Shown: positions 18,501-26,862 of the stretch, one piece after another | How the letters are laid out: the number at the start of each line of letters is the position of its first letter | How positions within the stretch are numbered: the first letter of the stretch is position 1 | From: Pseudomonas sp. | GTDB lineage: Bacteria > Pseudomonadota > Gammaproteobacteria > Pseudomonadales > Pseudomonadaceae | DNA length: 64,000 bases | NCBI GenBank assembly: GCA_016763285.1 | Contig: JAESUC010000015.1 | Coordinates: forward strand, 1 to 64,000 | Direction of reading: 5' to 3' | Notes under the pieces: model-generated | Databases searched by the model: none | The model's input: the letters and a program-made list of their open reading frames with translations, nothing else | What the model was told of the DNA's origin: nothing | Program-made: the position numbers and the translations under genes

Positions 18501-18893
18501 CAGGAACGCCGCGCCCGACACAGCCCGATGAAGGATGTCAGCGGCATGTTGCGCTCCTTCGATTATGCCGCTGCACTGGCCATTCGCGACGCGCACAGTA
18601 CTGACGTCTCAGCTCAGGCTGACAAGGCGCGCAGCACCATCGCCGCGGCCTACCTGGAGCAGACCCGTCGTGCATTCATGGTGGCCTATCGTCTTGCCGC
18701 CGCCGAGGTACCCCATGCCTGGGCCGACCGTGATGGCGAAAATGCCGCCCTGGCCCTGTTCGGTATCGAAAAGGCCGCCTACGAAATCCTTTATGAAGCT
18801 CATCACCGTCCCGACTGGCTGAACGTGCCGTTGCGGGGACTGGGTGAACTGAGCCGTGAATATCTGGAGAGCGAAGCTGATGACAATGCATGA
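15561..18893 (+). CDS. treS: Trehalose synthase fused to maltokinase (TreS-Pep2/Mak)
   Basis: An 1110-residue bifunctional protein. Residues 1-560 are a GH13 trehalose synthase that interconverts trehalose and maltose, with the triad Asp213 ([10 protein letters not shown]), Glu255 ([11 protein letters not shown]) and Asp321 ([10 protein letters not shown]). Residues from about 590 are a kinase-like maltokinase: HGDLHLGQ with Asp954 and FIDFEGEP with Asp971, the expected catalytic and metal-binding sites. The fused enzyme turns trehalose into maltose 1-phosphate for GlgE. The start has a GAGGGAG site, and the end overlaps the glgB start by 14 nt. Confidence 0.96.
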   Translation: MNNSEDNTVTFLNDPSWYKDAVIYQVHVKSFFDANNDGIGDFAGLIQKLDYIADLGVNTIWLLPFYPSPRRDDGYDIAAYRGVHPDYGTMNDARKFIAEAHKRGLRVITELVINHTSDQHPWFQKARHAKKGSKARDFYVWSDTDDKYQGTRIIFLDTEKSNWTWDPVAKQYFWHRFYSHQPDLNFDNPQVLKAVLSVMRFWLDMGVDGLRLDAIPYLIERDGTNNENLPETHVVLKKIRAEVDAHYPDKMLLAEANQWPEDTQMYFGEGNECHMAFHFPLMPRMYMAIAQEDRFPITDILRQTPDIPESCQWAIFLRNHDELTLEMVTDRERDYLWNYYASDRRARINLGIRRRLAPLVERDRRRVELLNSLLLSMPGTPTLYYGDEIGMGDNIFLGDRDGVRTPMQWSIDRNGGFSKADPASLVLPPVMDPLYGFQTINVESQLGDTHSLLNWTRRMLAVRKQQKAFGRGTLKMLSPSNRRIIAYVREYEGEDGHKETILCVANLSRAAQAAELELAAYEGTVPVEMVGGTSFPPIGKLNYLLTLPPYGFFWFLLAEEAQMPSWHTPALEPMPELRTLVVKRSLDELMIESCRNVLERESLPGYLANRRWFAGQASDAAKIRMLYAIPFGPATDMTVLSEVKVKRGGSTENYQLPMGFIDEQQANSGAGQAAALAMARLRRFDRVGLLTDAVTLERFTRRVLSNLRSSEVIKSEDQEIQFLPGPLLAEMEDQPEEEIHLSSAEQSNSSLIIGERMMLKVIRRVMPGIHPETEVGGYLTQAGFANIAPLLGEVRRVDSSGEPHTLMVLQGYLSSQGDAWQWTQDTLSRAVRDELAGGVSTMESQYTALAELEAFAAMLGQRLGEMHALLARSSDNPDFGHVATTSDDTGEWARDIAEQVRESIDEALKAQDSLPENAAAELDWLAAHRKDVLQLVEQLARKSQGGIRIRVHGDLHLGQVLVVKGDAFFIDFEGEPSRSLQERRARHSPMKDVSGMLRSFDYAAALAIRDAHSTDVSAQADKARSTIAAAYLEQTRRAFMVAYRLAAAEVPHAWADRDGENAALALFGIEKAAYEILYEAHHRPDWLNVPLRGLGELSREYLESEADDNA

Positions 18894-21087
18894 TCTGGAC
18901 GATTCGACGCAGGCTGCAATAGCAGCGCTGGAAAGAGCAGAGCATGGCGATCCCTTTGCACTGCTCGGGCCCCATCGCCGGGAGAACGGCGTAATCGTTC
19001 GTACCTATCAACCCGGGGCCTTGCGAGTGGAGCTGGTAGACCCCCGGGGCGGGGCGGTTATCGGCGCGATGAACCAGGGGCAGACCAACGGCTTCTTCAG
19101 CCTCGAACTGGCCGAGCAGCGTCCGTATCTGCTGCGCATTCACTGGCCAGGCGGTGTGCAGGACACCGAAGATCCCTATGCCTTCGGTCCGCAATTGGGC
19201 GACATGGACATTTACCTGTTCAGTGAAGGCAATCACCGGGATCTGGGCCGGGTATTTGGCGCGCAACTGACCGAAGTCGAGGGCGTCTCCGGTGTACGTT
19301 TTGCAGTCTGGGCGCCGAATGCCCGGCGGGTCTCGGTAGTGGGCAACTTCAACAGCTGGGACGGACGACGCCATCCCATGCGGCTGCATCAGTCCGCAGG
19401 TGTGTGGGAGATTTTCATCCCCCGACTCGGGCCAGGGGAGGTCTACAAATACGAAATTCTTGGCCAGCATGGTCTCTTGCCCCTGCGCGCCGATCCCATC
19501 GCCCTGGCTGCGCAGATGCCGCCGGAAACCAGCTCGGTGGTGGCCTCGCCGCTGGATTTCCAGTGGCATGACGATGACTGGATGCAGCGGCGCACCGAGG
19601 CGCGGCCGCACAGTGAGCCGATTTCGGTATACGAGTTGCATGCCGGCAGCTGGCGGCACCGTGCCGGGGACGAAACCGACGAGGGCGTACCCCTGAGCTG
19701 GCAGGAGCTGGCCGCCCAGCTGATTCCCTATGTACAGGAGCTGGGTTTCAGCCACATCGAACTGCTACCGGTCATGGAGCATCCCTTTGGCGGCTCCTGG
19801 GGCTACCAGCCGCTGTCCCAGTTTGCGCCTACCGCCCGCTATGGTTCGCCACAGGATTTTGCCGGGTTCATCGACGCCTGCCACCAGGCAGGCATCGGTG
19901 TGATCCTCGACTGGGTGCCAGCGCACTTTCCGAATGACGAGCACGGACTGGCGCGTTTCGACGGCACCGCGCTGTACGAATACGAGCACCCCTTCGAGGG
20001 CTATCATCAGGACTGGAACACCTGTATCTACAATCTGGGGCGCAATGAAGTGCATGGCTTCATGCTGGCTTCCGCACTGCACTGGCTGAAGATCTACCAC
20101 ATCGACGGCCTGCGCGTGGATGCGGTGGCATCCATGCTCTATCGCGATTATTCGCGCAAGGCGGGGGAGTGGATACCCAATCGTCACGGCGGTCGCGAGA
20201 ACCTGGAGGCCATCGATTTCCTGAGACACCTCAATGATGTGGTCGCCAGTGATGTCCCCGGCGCTCTGGTGATTGCCGAAGAATCAACGGCATGGCCGGG
20301 TGTCAGCCGACCGACCCGCGAAGGGGGGCTGGGTTTCGATTTCAAATGGAACATGGGTTGGATGCATGACAGTTTGAGTTATGTCAGCCAGGACCCGATG
20401 TATCGCAGCCACCACCACCACGAGCTGACCTTCGGCCTGCTCTATGCGTTTTCCGAACATTTCGTGCTGCCCATTTCCCACGACGAGGTAGTGCACGGCA
20501 AGAAATCCCTGCTCGACAAGATGCCCGGCGACCGCTGGCAGAAGTTTGCCAACCTGCGGTTGTACTTCAGCTTCATGTGGAGCCACCCGGGCAAGAAGCT
20601 GCTGTTCATGGGCTGCGAATTCGGCCAGTGGCGCGAATGGAACCACGATGCCCAGCTCGACTGGTACCTGCTGCAGTATGGTGAGCATCAGGGCCTCAAG
20701 ACCCTCCTGCAGGATCTCAACGCACTCTATCGACAGGAACCGGCGCTGCATCAGCTGGACGAAAGCGAGGCCGGCTTCGAGTGGCTGATCGGCGATGACT
20801 GGACCAACAGCGTGTTTGCCTGGTTGCGCAAGGGGGAAGACGATGCCAGCCCCTTGCTGGTGGTGCACAACTTCACACCGACTCCGCGTTCGCAGTACCG
20901 GGTGGGTGTGCCCGCAGCGGGACACTGGCAGGTGCTGTTGAACAGTGACGCCGAACGCTATCAGGGATCCGCCGCCGGTACGGCAGGCCAGATTGCCACG
21001 CAGGCGCAGGAGGCCCACGGTAAGGAGCAGTCCGTCATGCTGGATTTGCCGCCCCTGGCGACGCTGATCCTCAGGCCTGCGGGCTGA
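18880..21087 (+). CDS. glgB: 1,4-alpha-glucan branching enzyme GlgB
   Basis: A 735-residue GH13_9 enzyme that makes alpha-1,6 branches. The N-terminal CBM48-type domains (to about residue 230) include the typical [19 protein letters not shown]. The barrel carries the nucleophile Asp414 ([12 protein letters not shown]), the acid Glu467 ([10 protein letters not shown]) and [11 protein letters not shown] at 18880 or 18886 is possible; both lie in the 3' end of treS, which suggests translational coupling. It ends 40 nt from the stop of the convergent ybhN-like gene. Confidence 0.96.
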   Translation: MTMHDLDDSTQAAIAALERAEHGDPFALLGPHRRENGVIVRTYQPGALRVELVDPRGGAVIGAMNQGQTNGFFSLELAEQRPYLLRIHWPGGVQDTEDPYAFGPQLGDMDIYLFSEGNHRDLGRVFGAQLTEVEGVSGVRFAVWAPNARRVSVVGNFNSWDGRRHPMRLHQSAGVWEIFIPRLGPGEVYKYEILGQHGLLPLRADPIALAAQMPPETSSVVASPLDFQWHDDDWMQRRTEARPHSEPISVYELHAGSWRHRAGDETDEGVPLSWQELAAQLIPYVQELGFSHIELLPVMEHPFGGSWGYQPLSQFAPTARYGSPQDFAGFIDACHQAGIGVILDWVPAHFPNDEHGLARFDGTALYEYEHPFEGYHQDWNTCIYNLGRNEVHGFMLASALHWLKIYHIDGLRVDAVASMLYRDYSRKAGEWIPNRHGGRENLEAIDFLRHLNDVVASDVPGALVIAEESTAWPGVSRPTREGGLGFDFKWNMGWMHDSLSYVSQDPMYRSHHHHELTFGLLYAFSEHFVLPISHDEVVHGKKSLLDKMPGDRWQKFANLRLYFSFMWSHPGKKLLFMGCEFGQWREWNHDAQLDWYLLQYGEHQGLKTLLQDLNALYRQEPALHQLDESEAGFEWLIGDDWTNSVFAWLRKGEDDASPLLVVHNFTPTPRSQYRVGVPAAGHWQVLLNSDAERYQGSAAGTAGQIATQAQEAHGKEQSVMLDLPPLATLILRPAG

Positions 21088-21126
21088 GGCCAGTCGCTGG
21101 CCCCGGCGCAGCTCGGTGACGTCAGG

Positions 21127-22095
21127 TCATTGCTCGCTGCGCAGGGCCTTGGAGCGTTTTTCCAGCGTCAGGTACACCACCAGGGCGATTGCCAGGGGAA
21201 AGATGAAATACAGTGCCCGATAGCCGATCAGGGCCGCGAGCAGCTCGCTTTTGGCAAACTCATGTTGCAGCAGGGTGATGAACACCACCTCGATAACGCC
21301 GAGGCCAGCAGGAATATGGGTGATAACACCCGCAATGCTGCTGATCATCAATATACCCAGGATGGTGGGGTAGAAAGCATCCTCAGGCATCAGCAGATAG
21401 ATCAGCAAAGCCATCAGACACCAGTTCGACGCACCGAGGGCAGCCTGGACCAGTGCCAGCTGCCAGGACGGGAGCAGGATCTCGTGGCCGCGCCATTCCC
21501 ACTTGCGCCGCCGCGAGAAACCACACGCCAGCAAATAGCCTGCGGCGGCCAGCAACAGGGCAACGCCCAGCACCCGCAGACCGGTTGCGCCGATCTGCCA
21601 GCTGTCCGGCAAGGTAATCAGCCCCAGGGCAAAGATACCGCCGGCAAGAATGATGTAGCCGAGCCAGTTGGTCACCATGCTCAGGGTGAGGATCCGGGTG
21701 ATGGTCGGTACGTCCAGCCCCAGCCTGCTGTAGAGGCGGTAGCGAAAGGCGACGCCGCCGATGAGTGCGCCCATATTGAGATTGAAGGCGTAGCAGACGA
21801 ACGTCACCGGAAATACCTGGGTCATCGGCAAACGGTGGCGGGTGTAATAGCGACCCAGCAGGTCATAGCAACAATACACGCCGTAGCTGACCAGGGCGAT
21901 GCCGGCGCCGGCCAGCAGGGTAGTGGCCGGATAGGTGCGCAGGGTCTCGCCTACCTCCTGCCAGTCGATGTTGCGCGCCTGGATGTACAGCAGGGTCGGG
22001 ACCAGGATGAAGAAAACCAGGGTCAGGGCGCGATTGATCCAGAACCACTTGGTGCGCGGCTTTTTCTCCTCTGCAGACGCAGCCTGACCGCTCAT
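21127..22095 (-). CDS. ybhN: YbhN-like integral membrane protein (UPF0104, LPG-synthase flippase-type)
   Basis: A 322-residue polytopic membrane protein, with about eight hydrophobic segments between residues 30 and 310. NMGALIGGVAFRYRLYSRLG and HIPAGLGVIEVVFITLL match the UPF0104/YbhN family, related to the flippase part of lysyl-phosphatidylglycerol synthase (MprF). A role in moving or handling a phospholipid is inferred from this relation and from the adjacent clsB. The ATG at 22095 overlaps the clsB stop in an ATGA, fixing the start. Confidence 0.88.
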   Translation of the reverse strand: MSGQAASAEEKKPRTKWFWINRALTLVFFILVPTLLYIQARNIDWQEVGETLRTYPATTLLAGAGIALVSYGVYCCYDLLGRYYTRHRLPMTQVFPVTFVCYAFNLNMGALIGGVAFRYRLYSRLGLDVPTITRILTLSMVTNWLGYIILAGGIFALGLITLPDSWQIGATGLRVLGVALLLAAAGYLLACGFSRRRKWEWRGHEILLPSWQLALVQAALGASNWCLMALLIYLLMPEDAFYPTILGILMISSIAGVITHIPAGLGVIEVVFITLLQHEFAKSELLAALIGYRALYFIFPLAIALVVYLTLEKRSKALRSEQ

Positions 22096-23318
22096 GTGGG
22101 TTTGTCCTGTTTGTAATGCATGGTCTCGCTCTGCTCGGCAACGGGTTTGAGGGGTTCGAGCCGAGGTGTATGCGCGGGCAGCATGCCGGCCATGGCTGGA
22201 AAATGTCTGAGAAAGTGGAAGCAGGCCACGGTCAGGGGCGTTTTCCACCAGGCACCGCGGCGCGTCTGTTCCAGGGTGATTTCCTTGCACTTGGCTGCCG
22301 ATAGACGCTCCAGATGCTCGAACAGTTGCTGGTTGAGCGCCTGGCTACGAATCATCAGATTGGCTTCGAGGTTCAGCGAAAGACTGAGCGGATCGAGGTT
22401 GCTGGACCCGATAGTGCACCATTCCCGGTCCACCAGGGCGACCTTGCCATGCAGCGGGCGCTCGCAATATTCGTAGATATGCACTCCGGAGCGCAGCAGA
22501 TAGTGGTAGAGAAACTGGCTGGCCATGCGCGCCATGGGCATATCCGGCTGGCCCTGCAGAATCAGTACCACATGCACCCCGCGGCGGGCCGCGTTGCGCA
22601 GCTCGCGAATAAGCCGATAGCCGGGGAAGAAGTAGGCGTTGGCGATGGTCAGGCGGTGATCGGCCGAACGGATGGCACGCATGTACTGTTCTTCGATATC
22701 GCGGAAATGGTGGTCATTGTCGCGAATCGAGAACAGCATGCTGGCACCGCCCGAGTGCCGCTGCACCTTCTGCTCGGTGGCGTCGGGCCAGTGCCGGATA
22801 TCGCTGCGCGCATGGCGTAGCAGATCCATGCTGGCACGATGGATGTCCGCCACAATCGGACCGCGGACATGCACGGCGTAATCCTGCTTGGCCATGGGGC
22901 CGAAGTCGGCAAGGTGATCGGCGCCGAAATTGATCCCGCCGACAAAGGCTTCCTGGCAATCAATCACCACGATCTTGCGGTGCAGCCGGCGGAACAGGTT
23001 GGTACGGAACCCGAGCAGCTTGGGCTGGGGATCGAACATGTGAATGCTGATACCGGCCGCCACCATTTCGCTGATGAAGGGGGTACTCAGATCAGCGGTG
23101 CCATAGCCATCCACCAGCACTTCGATACGCACGCCCCGCTGGGCGGCTTCGATCAGGACCCGCTGCAGTTCCTGGCCTACCTTGTCCTCGAAAAGAATGA
23201 AGGTCTCCAGCAGGATCTCCTCGCTGGCTGCGCGGATGCGCTCGTAGACGCTCGGGAAGTATTCCTCACCGTTGATGAGCAGTTCGACCTGATTACCGTC
23301 ACACCATTTGGGCTTCAT
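22092..23318 (-). CDS. clsB: Cardiolipin synthase, ClsB/YbhO type
   Basis: A 408-residue phospholipase-D-superfamily enzyme with the two expected HKD motifs, HRKIVVID (His113) and HGKVALVD (His290), each followed by the family GG/SS-N element. There is no N-terminal membrane anchor, as in ClsB and unlike ClsA. The ATG at 23318 overlaps the stop of the upstream ybhP-like gene in an ATGA, and its stop overlaps the ybhN start the same way. The triplet mirrors E. coli ybhP-ybhO(clsB)-ybhN. The exact lipid product is not visible from sequence. Confidence 0.92.
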   Translation of the reverse strand: MKPKWCDGNQVELLINGEEYFPSVYERIRAASEEILLETFILFEDKVGQELQRVLIEAAQRGVRIEVLVDGYGTADLSTPFISEMVAAGISIHMFDPQPKLLGFRTNLFRRLHRKIVVIDCQEAFVGGINFGADHLADFGPMAKQDYAVHVRGPIVADIHRASMDLLRHARSDIRHWPDATEQKVQRHSGGASMLFSIRDNDHHFRDIEEQYMRAIRSADHRLTIANAYFFPGYRLIRELRNAARRGVHVVLILQGQPDMPMARMASQFLYHYLLRSGVHIYEYCERPLHGKVALVDREWCTIGSSNLDPLSLSLNLEANLMIRSQALNQQLFEHLERLSAAKCKEITLEQTRRGAWWKTPLTVACFHFLRHFPAMAGMLPAHTPRLEPLKPVAEQSETMHYKQDKPT

Positions 23319-24100
23319 ATCAGTACCTCGACCGCCAGAGGAGCATGGTCGGACAGATGCGACCATGGGCGTTTGGATAGGACCTCCGGATGCCGGAAGC
23401 GTGCGTTGCGAACATAAATCCGATCCAGGCACAGCACCGGCCAGCGTGCCGGAAAACTGCGGGCCGGAGCGCCGAACTCGCTGACAAAGGCCTCCTGGAG
23501 GCCACAGGGCAGCAGCAGGTCATCGGCGCGCTGGCGCCAGTCGTTGAAGTCACCGGCAACAATCACCGGTGCGGCTGCCGGAAGCCGGTTGACCACCTCG
23601 CAGAGCAGGCCCAGCTGTTCCTCACGGTGATGCTCGCGCAGGCCCAGATGCACGCAGATGGCATGCACTTCCTCGTGACCCGGGACGTCGAGCACCGCAT
23701 GGAGCAGGCCGCGTTCTTCGGTACCGCTGATGCTCACATCCAGATTCTCGTAGCGCAGGATGGGAAACTTCGACAGCAAGGCGTTACCATGGTGCCCGTG
23801 TGGATAAACCGCATTGCGCCCGTAGGCGAAGTCGGGCCACATGGTGTCCGCCAGATACTCGTACTGGGGTATCGAGGACCAATTGGGGTAGCGCAGGCCG
23901 TGCTCGAGGTTCTCGCCGAGCACTTCCTGCAGAAACACCACGTCCGAGGAGAGCGTGCGCACGGCCTCGCGCAGCTCCGGCAGAATGAATTTGCGATTGA
24001 GCCAGGTGAAACCCTTGTGCGTATTGACCGTGAGAATGCGCAGGGTATGCACCGGCGGAGCCAGTTCTGTCGGCTTGCGTTCGTCGAGCTGCGCATTCAT
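23315..24100 (-). CDS. ybhP: Endonuclease/exonuclease/phosphatase-fold protein (YbhP-like)
   Basis: A 261-residue member of the EEP metal-dependent phosphodiesterase superfamily. Motifs are NTHKGF with metal ligand Glu59 in FLQEV, the GDFNDW active-site motif and C-terminal SDHAPL. In this gene context a lipid or head-group phosphodiester is a more likely substrate than DNA, but that is inference. The ATG at 24100 starts the conserved domain; no good alternative lies just upstream. It heads the ybhP-clsB-ybhN operon after a 239-nt gap from glgX. Confidence 0.88.
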   Translation of the reverse strand: MNAQLDERKPTELAPPVHTLRILTVNTHKGFTWLNRKFILPELREAVRTLSSDVVFLQEVLGENLEHGLRYPNWSSIPQYEYLADTMWPDFAYGRNAVYPHGHHGNALLSKFPILRYENLDVSISGTEERGLLHAVLDVPGHEEVHAICVHLGLREHHREEQLGLLCEVVNRLPAAAPVIVAGDFNDWRQRADDLLLPCGLQEAFVSEFGAPARSFPARWPVLCLDRIYVRNARFRHPEVLSKRPWSHLSDHAPLAVEVLI

Positions 24101-24339
24101 TGCCACGTTCCCCGGCCTGCGGCATGCACGGGGTTCGAAACCGGGTTGGGTAGAGACTGCGTAGCGCGGTAACTGATCTTGGGCTGCCGTGCCCTTCTGG
24201 CCGGACTGCTCGTTTGACTCATGGATCCTTGATAACCCTGTCTGTGCCTGTGCGTCTGAATCAGGAATTGATCTTCCCTGGCATTTACGACCGGCAACCG
24301 GCCGCATAGTTCAGGCGCAGATCAGGGCAGGGGCCTGTA

Positions 24340-26505
24340 TCAGTCCTCTTCCTCCTTTTGCAGCTCGAACAGCATCAGGGAGCGCTCATTGATCAGAAAC
24401 TCGCTGCCCAGCTCATGTCGCTCGCCGGCTCGGAGGCGCGGCCGATTGGTATCCAGCAGGCAGTGCCACCAGGCGCCCTGCACCACTTCAGGCAGATGGA
24501 ATCCGACGATGTCGTGGTGCGCGTTGAGCAGCAGCAGCAGCGTGGCGTCATGGCCGCTGCGGCGAATACCCGTGGGCCTTGCCCGGCCGTCCAGCAGCAT
24601 ACCCAGGCAGCGCGCCTGCGGGTCCTCCCACTGTTCAGCAGACATTTCGCTGCCATCGGGCGCTAGCCAGGTAACATCCTTTACACCCAGCTCCTCCTCG
24701 TATTCTCCAACCAGAAAGCGTCCGCGACGCAGGATCGGGTAGGCGCGACGCAACTGAGCCAGCCGACGGGTAAAGGCCAGCAGGCTGCGTCCTTCCTTGT
24801 CGACATCCCAGTTGATCCAGCCCAGCTCATTATCCTGGCAGTAGACATTGTTGTTGCCGCCCTGGGTGCGACTGAACTCGTCCCCGGCCAGGAGCATGGG
24901 CGTGCCCTGGGACAGCATCAGCGTGGCAAGCATGTTGCGCATCTGGCGCAGGCGCAGGGCGCGAATGGCGGGCACCTCGGTTGGGCCCTCCTCACCGTGG
25001 TTCCAGGAATGGTTGTGATCGCTGCCATCCTGGTTGTCCTCACCGTTGGCCTCGTTGTGCTTTTCGTCGTAACTGACCACATCCCTCAGGGTGAAGCCGT
25101 CATGGGCGGTGACGAAATTGACCGAGGCAAACGGCCGGCGGCCGCGTTGATTGAAGAATTCGCCCGAGCCGGTCAGGCGGCTGGCCAGCTCGCCGATCTG
25201 GCCTTCGTCCCCGCGCCAGAAGGCGCGTACGGTGTCCCTGTAGCGGTCATTCCATTCCATCCACCCGGGTGGAAACCCGCCGACCTGATAGCCGCCGGGA
25301 CCGCAGTCCCAGGGTTCGGCGATCAACTTTACCTCGCTGAGTACCGGATCCTGCCGGCAGGCGACCAGAAACCCGTGTCGCTCATCGAAGCCGTGGGCGT
25401 GGCGGGCCAGGATGGTCGCCAGATCGAAGCGGAAGCCGTCTACCTGCATTTCCGTCGCCCAGTACCGCAGGGAGTCGGTGACCATCTGCAGGACGCACGG
25501 ATGACCCAGGTCCAGGGTGTTGCCGGTGCCGGAATCGTTGATGTAATAGCGCTTCTCTTCGGGCATCAGACGGTAATAGGTGGCGTTGTCGATGCCGCGC
25601 ATGGACAGCGTCGGTCCCAGCTCGTTGCCTTCGGCGGTGTGGTTGTAGACCACGTCCAGGATCACCTCGAGCCCGGCATCGTGGAGTTGGGCGACCATCT
25701 CCTTGAACTCGCTGATGCGGCCGCTGGCGGAATACTCCGGGTGCGGTGCAAAGAAGGCGATGCTGTTGTAGCCCCAGTAGTTGTTCAGTCCCTTCTCCAG
25801 CAGATGCTGGTCATTGACGTAGGCGTGGACCGGCAACAGCTCCACGCTGGTGACGCCCAGCGAGCGGATATGCTCGATCAGTTCGGTGGTTTTCAATCCG
25901 CCATAGGTGCCGCGCAGCGCTTTCGGCACGTCGGGATGCCGCATGCTTATGCCACGCACGTGTGCTTCGTAGATGGCGGTCCGGCTCCAGGGGACGCGCG
26001 GCTTCTGCTGGTGCCCCCAGGTGAAGGCGGGGTCGATGACCTTGGCCTTGGGCATGAAGGGTGCGCTGTCACGCTCGTCGAAACTCAGGTCCGCGTCCGG
26101 CGAGCCGATGGTGTAGCCGAACAGGCTCTCGGACCACTTCAGGCTGCCTACCAGTTGCTTGGCGTAGGGGTCGATCAGCAGCTTGTGGTGGTTGAAACGG
26201 TGGCCCGACTCGGGTTCGTAAGGACCGTGCACCCGGTAACCATAGATCTGCCCGGGATGGGCATCGGGCAAATAGCCGTGCCAGATCTCGTTGGTGTATT
26301 CGGGCAGCTCGATACGCTCAAGCTCCGTTTCACCGGTACTGTCGAACAGACACAGCTCTACCCGGGTCGCATGCGCAGAAAACAGCGCGAAGTTGACCCC
26401 CAGCCCGTCCCAGGTGGCACCCAGCGGAAAAGGCTGCCCCTCGGTTACCCGGGATGTCTGTTGCGGCTGGAAATCCTCGTAACGCGCGCTGCGTTTGCTG
26501 CTCAT
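24340..26505 (-). CDS. glgX: Glycogen debranching enzyme GlgX
   Basis: A 721-residue GH13_11 isoamylase-type enzyme that hydrolyses alpha-1,6 branches. It has an N-terminal CBM48 domain ([20 protein letters not shown]), the nucleophile in [12 protein letters not shown], the acid in [16 protein letters not shown] and [12 protein letters not shown] near the active site. GGAGCG precedes the ATG. It is the last gene of the glgA-treZ-malQ-treY-DUF2934-glgX operon, 9 nt after the DUF2934 gene. Debranched chains are substrates for TreY. Confidence 0.96.
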   Translation of the reverse strand: MSSKRSARYEDFQPQQTSRVTEGQPFPLGATWDGLGVNFALFSAHATRVELCLFDSTGETELERIELPEYTNEIWHGYLPDAHPGQIYGYRVHGPYEPESGHRFNHHKLLIDPYAKQLVGSLKWSESLFGYTIGSPDADLSFDERDSAPFMPKAKVIDPAFTWGHQQKPRVPWSRTAIYEAHVRGISMRHPDVPKALRGTYGGLKTTELIEHIRSLGVTSVELLPVHAYVNDQHLLEKGLNNYWGYNSIAFFAPHPEYSASGRISEFKEMVAQLHDAGLEVILDVVYNHTAEGNELGPTLSMRGIDNATYYRLMPEEKRYYINDSGTGNTLDLGHPCVLQMVTDSLRYWATEMQVDGFRFDLATILARHAHGFDERHGFLVACRQDPVLSEVKLIAEPWDCGPGGYQVGGFPPGWMEWNDRYRDTVRAFWRGDEGQIGELASRLTGSGEFFNQRGRRPFASVNFVTAHDGFTLRDVVSYDEKHNEANGEDNQDGSDHNHSWNHGEEGPTEVPAIRALRLRQMRNMLATLMLSQGTPMLLAGDEFSRTQGGNNNVYCQDNELGWINWDVDKEGRSLLAFTRRLAQLRRAYPILRRGRFLVGEYEEELGVKDVTWLAPDGSEMSAEQWEDPQARCLGMLLDGRARPTGIRRSGHDATLLLLLNAHHDIVGFHLPEVVQGAWWHCLLDTNRPRLRAGERHELGSEFLINERSLMLFELQKEEED

Positions 26506-26514
26506 GATCGCTCC

Positions 26515-26862
26515 TTATTCCGGCTTTGCGGTCTTGCTGCGTGGCGTTCTGGCTCGGGTAGCCGCCTTGGCCTTGTCCGGAGCGGTAGCCACTGCATCGG
26601 CCGCGGCTTTCTTGCGTCGGGCCGTGGGCTTGCCCAGCAGCGCCGGCTTCTCGGCCTGGGTTTCATCCTTCGGTGGCGCCTTGCGGGTCCGCTTGGGTTT
26701 GCCGCTTGCCGGGGTTTCAGGCGGGGGTGTCAACTCGCCCTGCTCCTGGCTCTCCATCAACTTGCGGGCCATCTCCCAATGCTTCTCGGTCTGGCCCTCG
26801 GGGCGTCCCTCGCTCTCCCATATCTGGTAGGCCAGTTCGCGGATACGTTCTTCGTCGCTCAT
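26515..26862 (-). CDS. DUF2934 domain protein
   Basis: A 115-residue protein. Residues 2-38 (ERIRELAYQIWESEGRPEGQ followed by EKHWEMA) are the short DUF2934 helical motif. The rest is a Lys/Ala/Pro/Thr-rich, probably disordered, basic tail. The ATG at 26862 overlaps the treY stop in an ATGA, so translation is likely coupled. DUF2934 genes recur next to glgX and treY in Pseudomonas, which suggests a role in glucan metabolism, but no activity is established. Confidence 0.85.
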   Translation of the reverse strand: MSDEERIRELAYQIWESEGRPEGQTEKHWEMARKLMESQEQGELTPPPETPASGKPKRTRKAPPKDETQAEKPALLGKPTARRKKAAADAVATAPDKAKAATRARTPRSKTAKPE

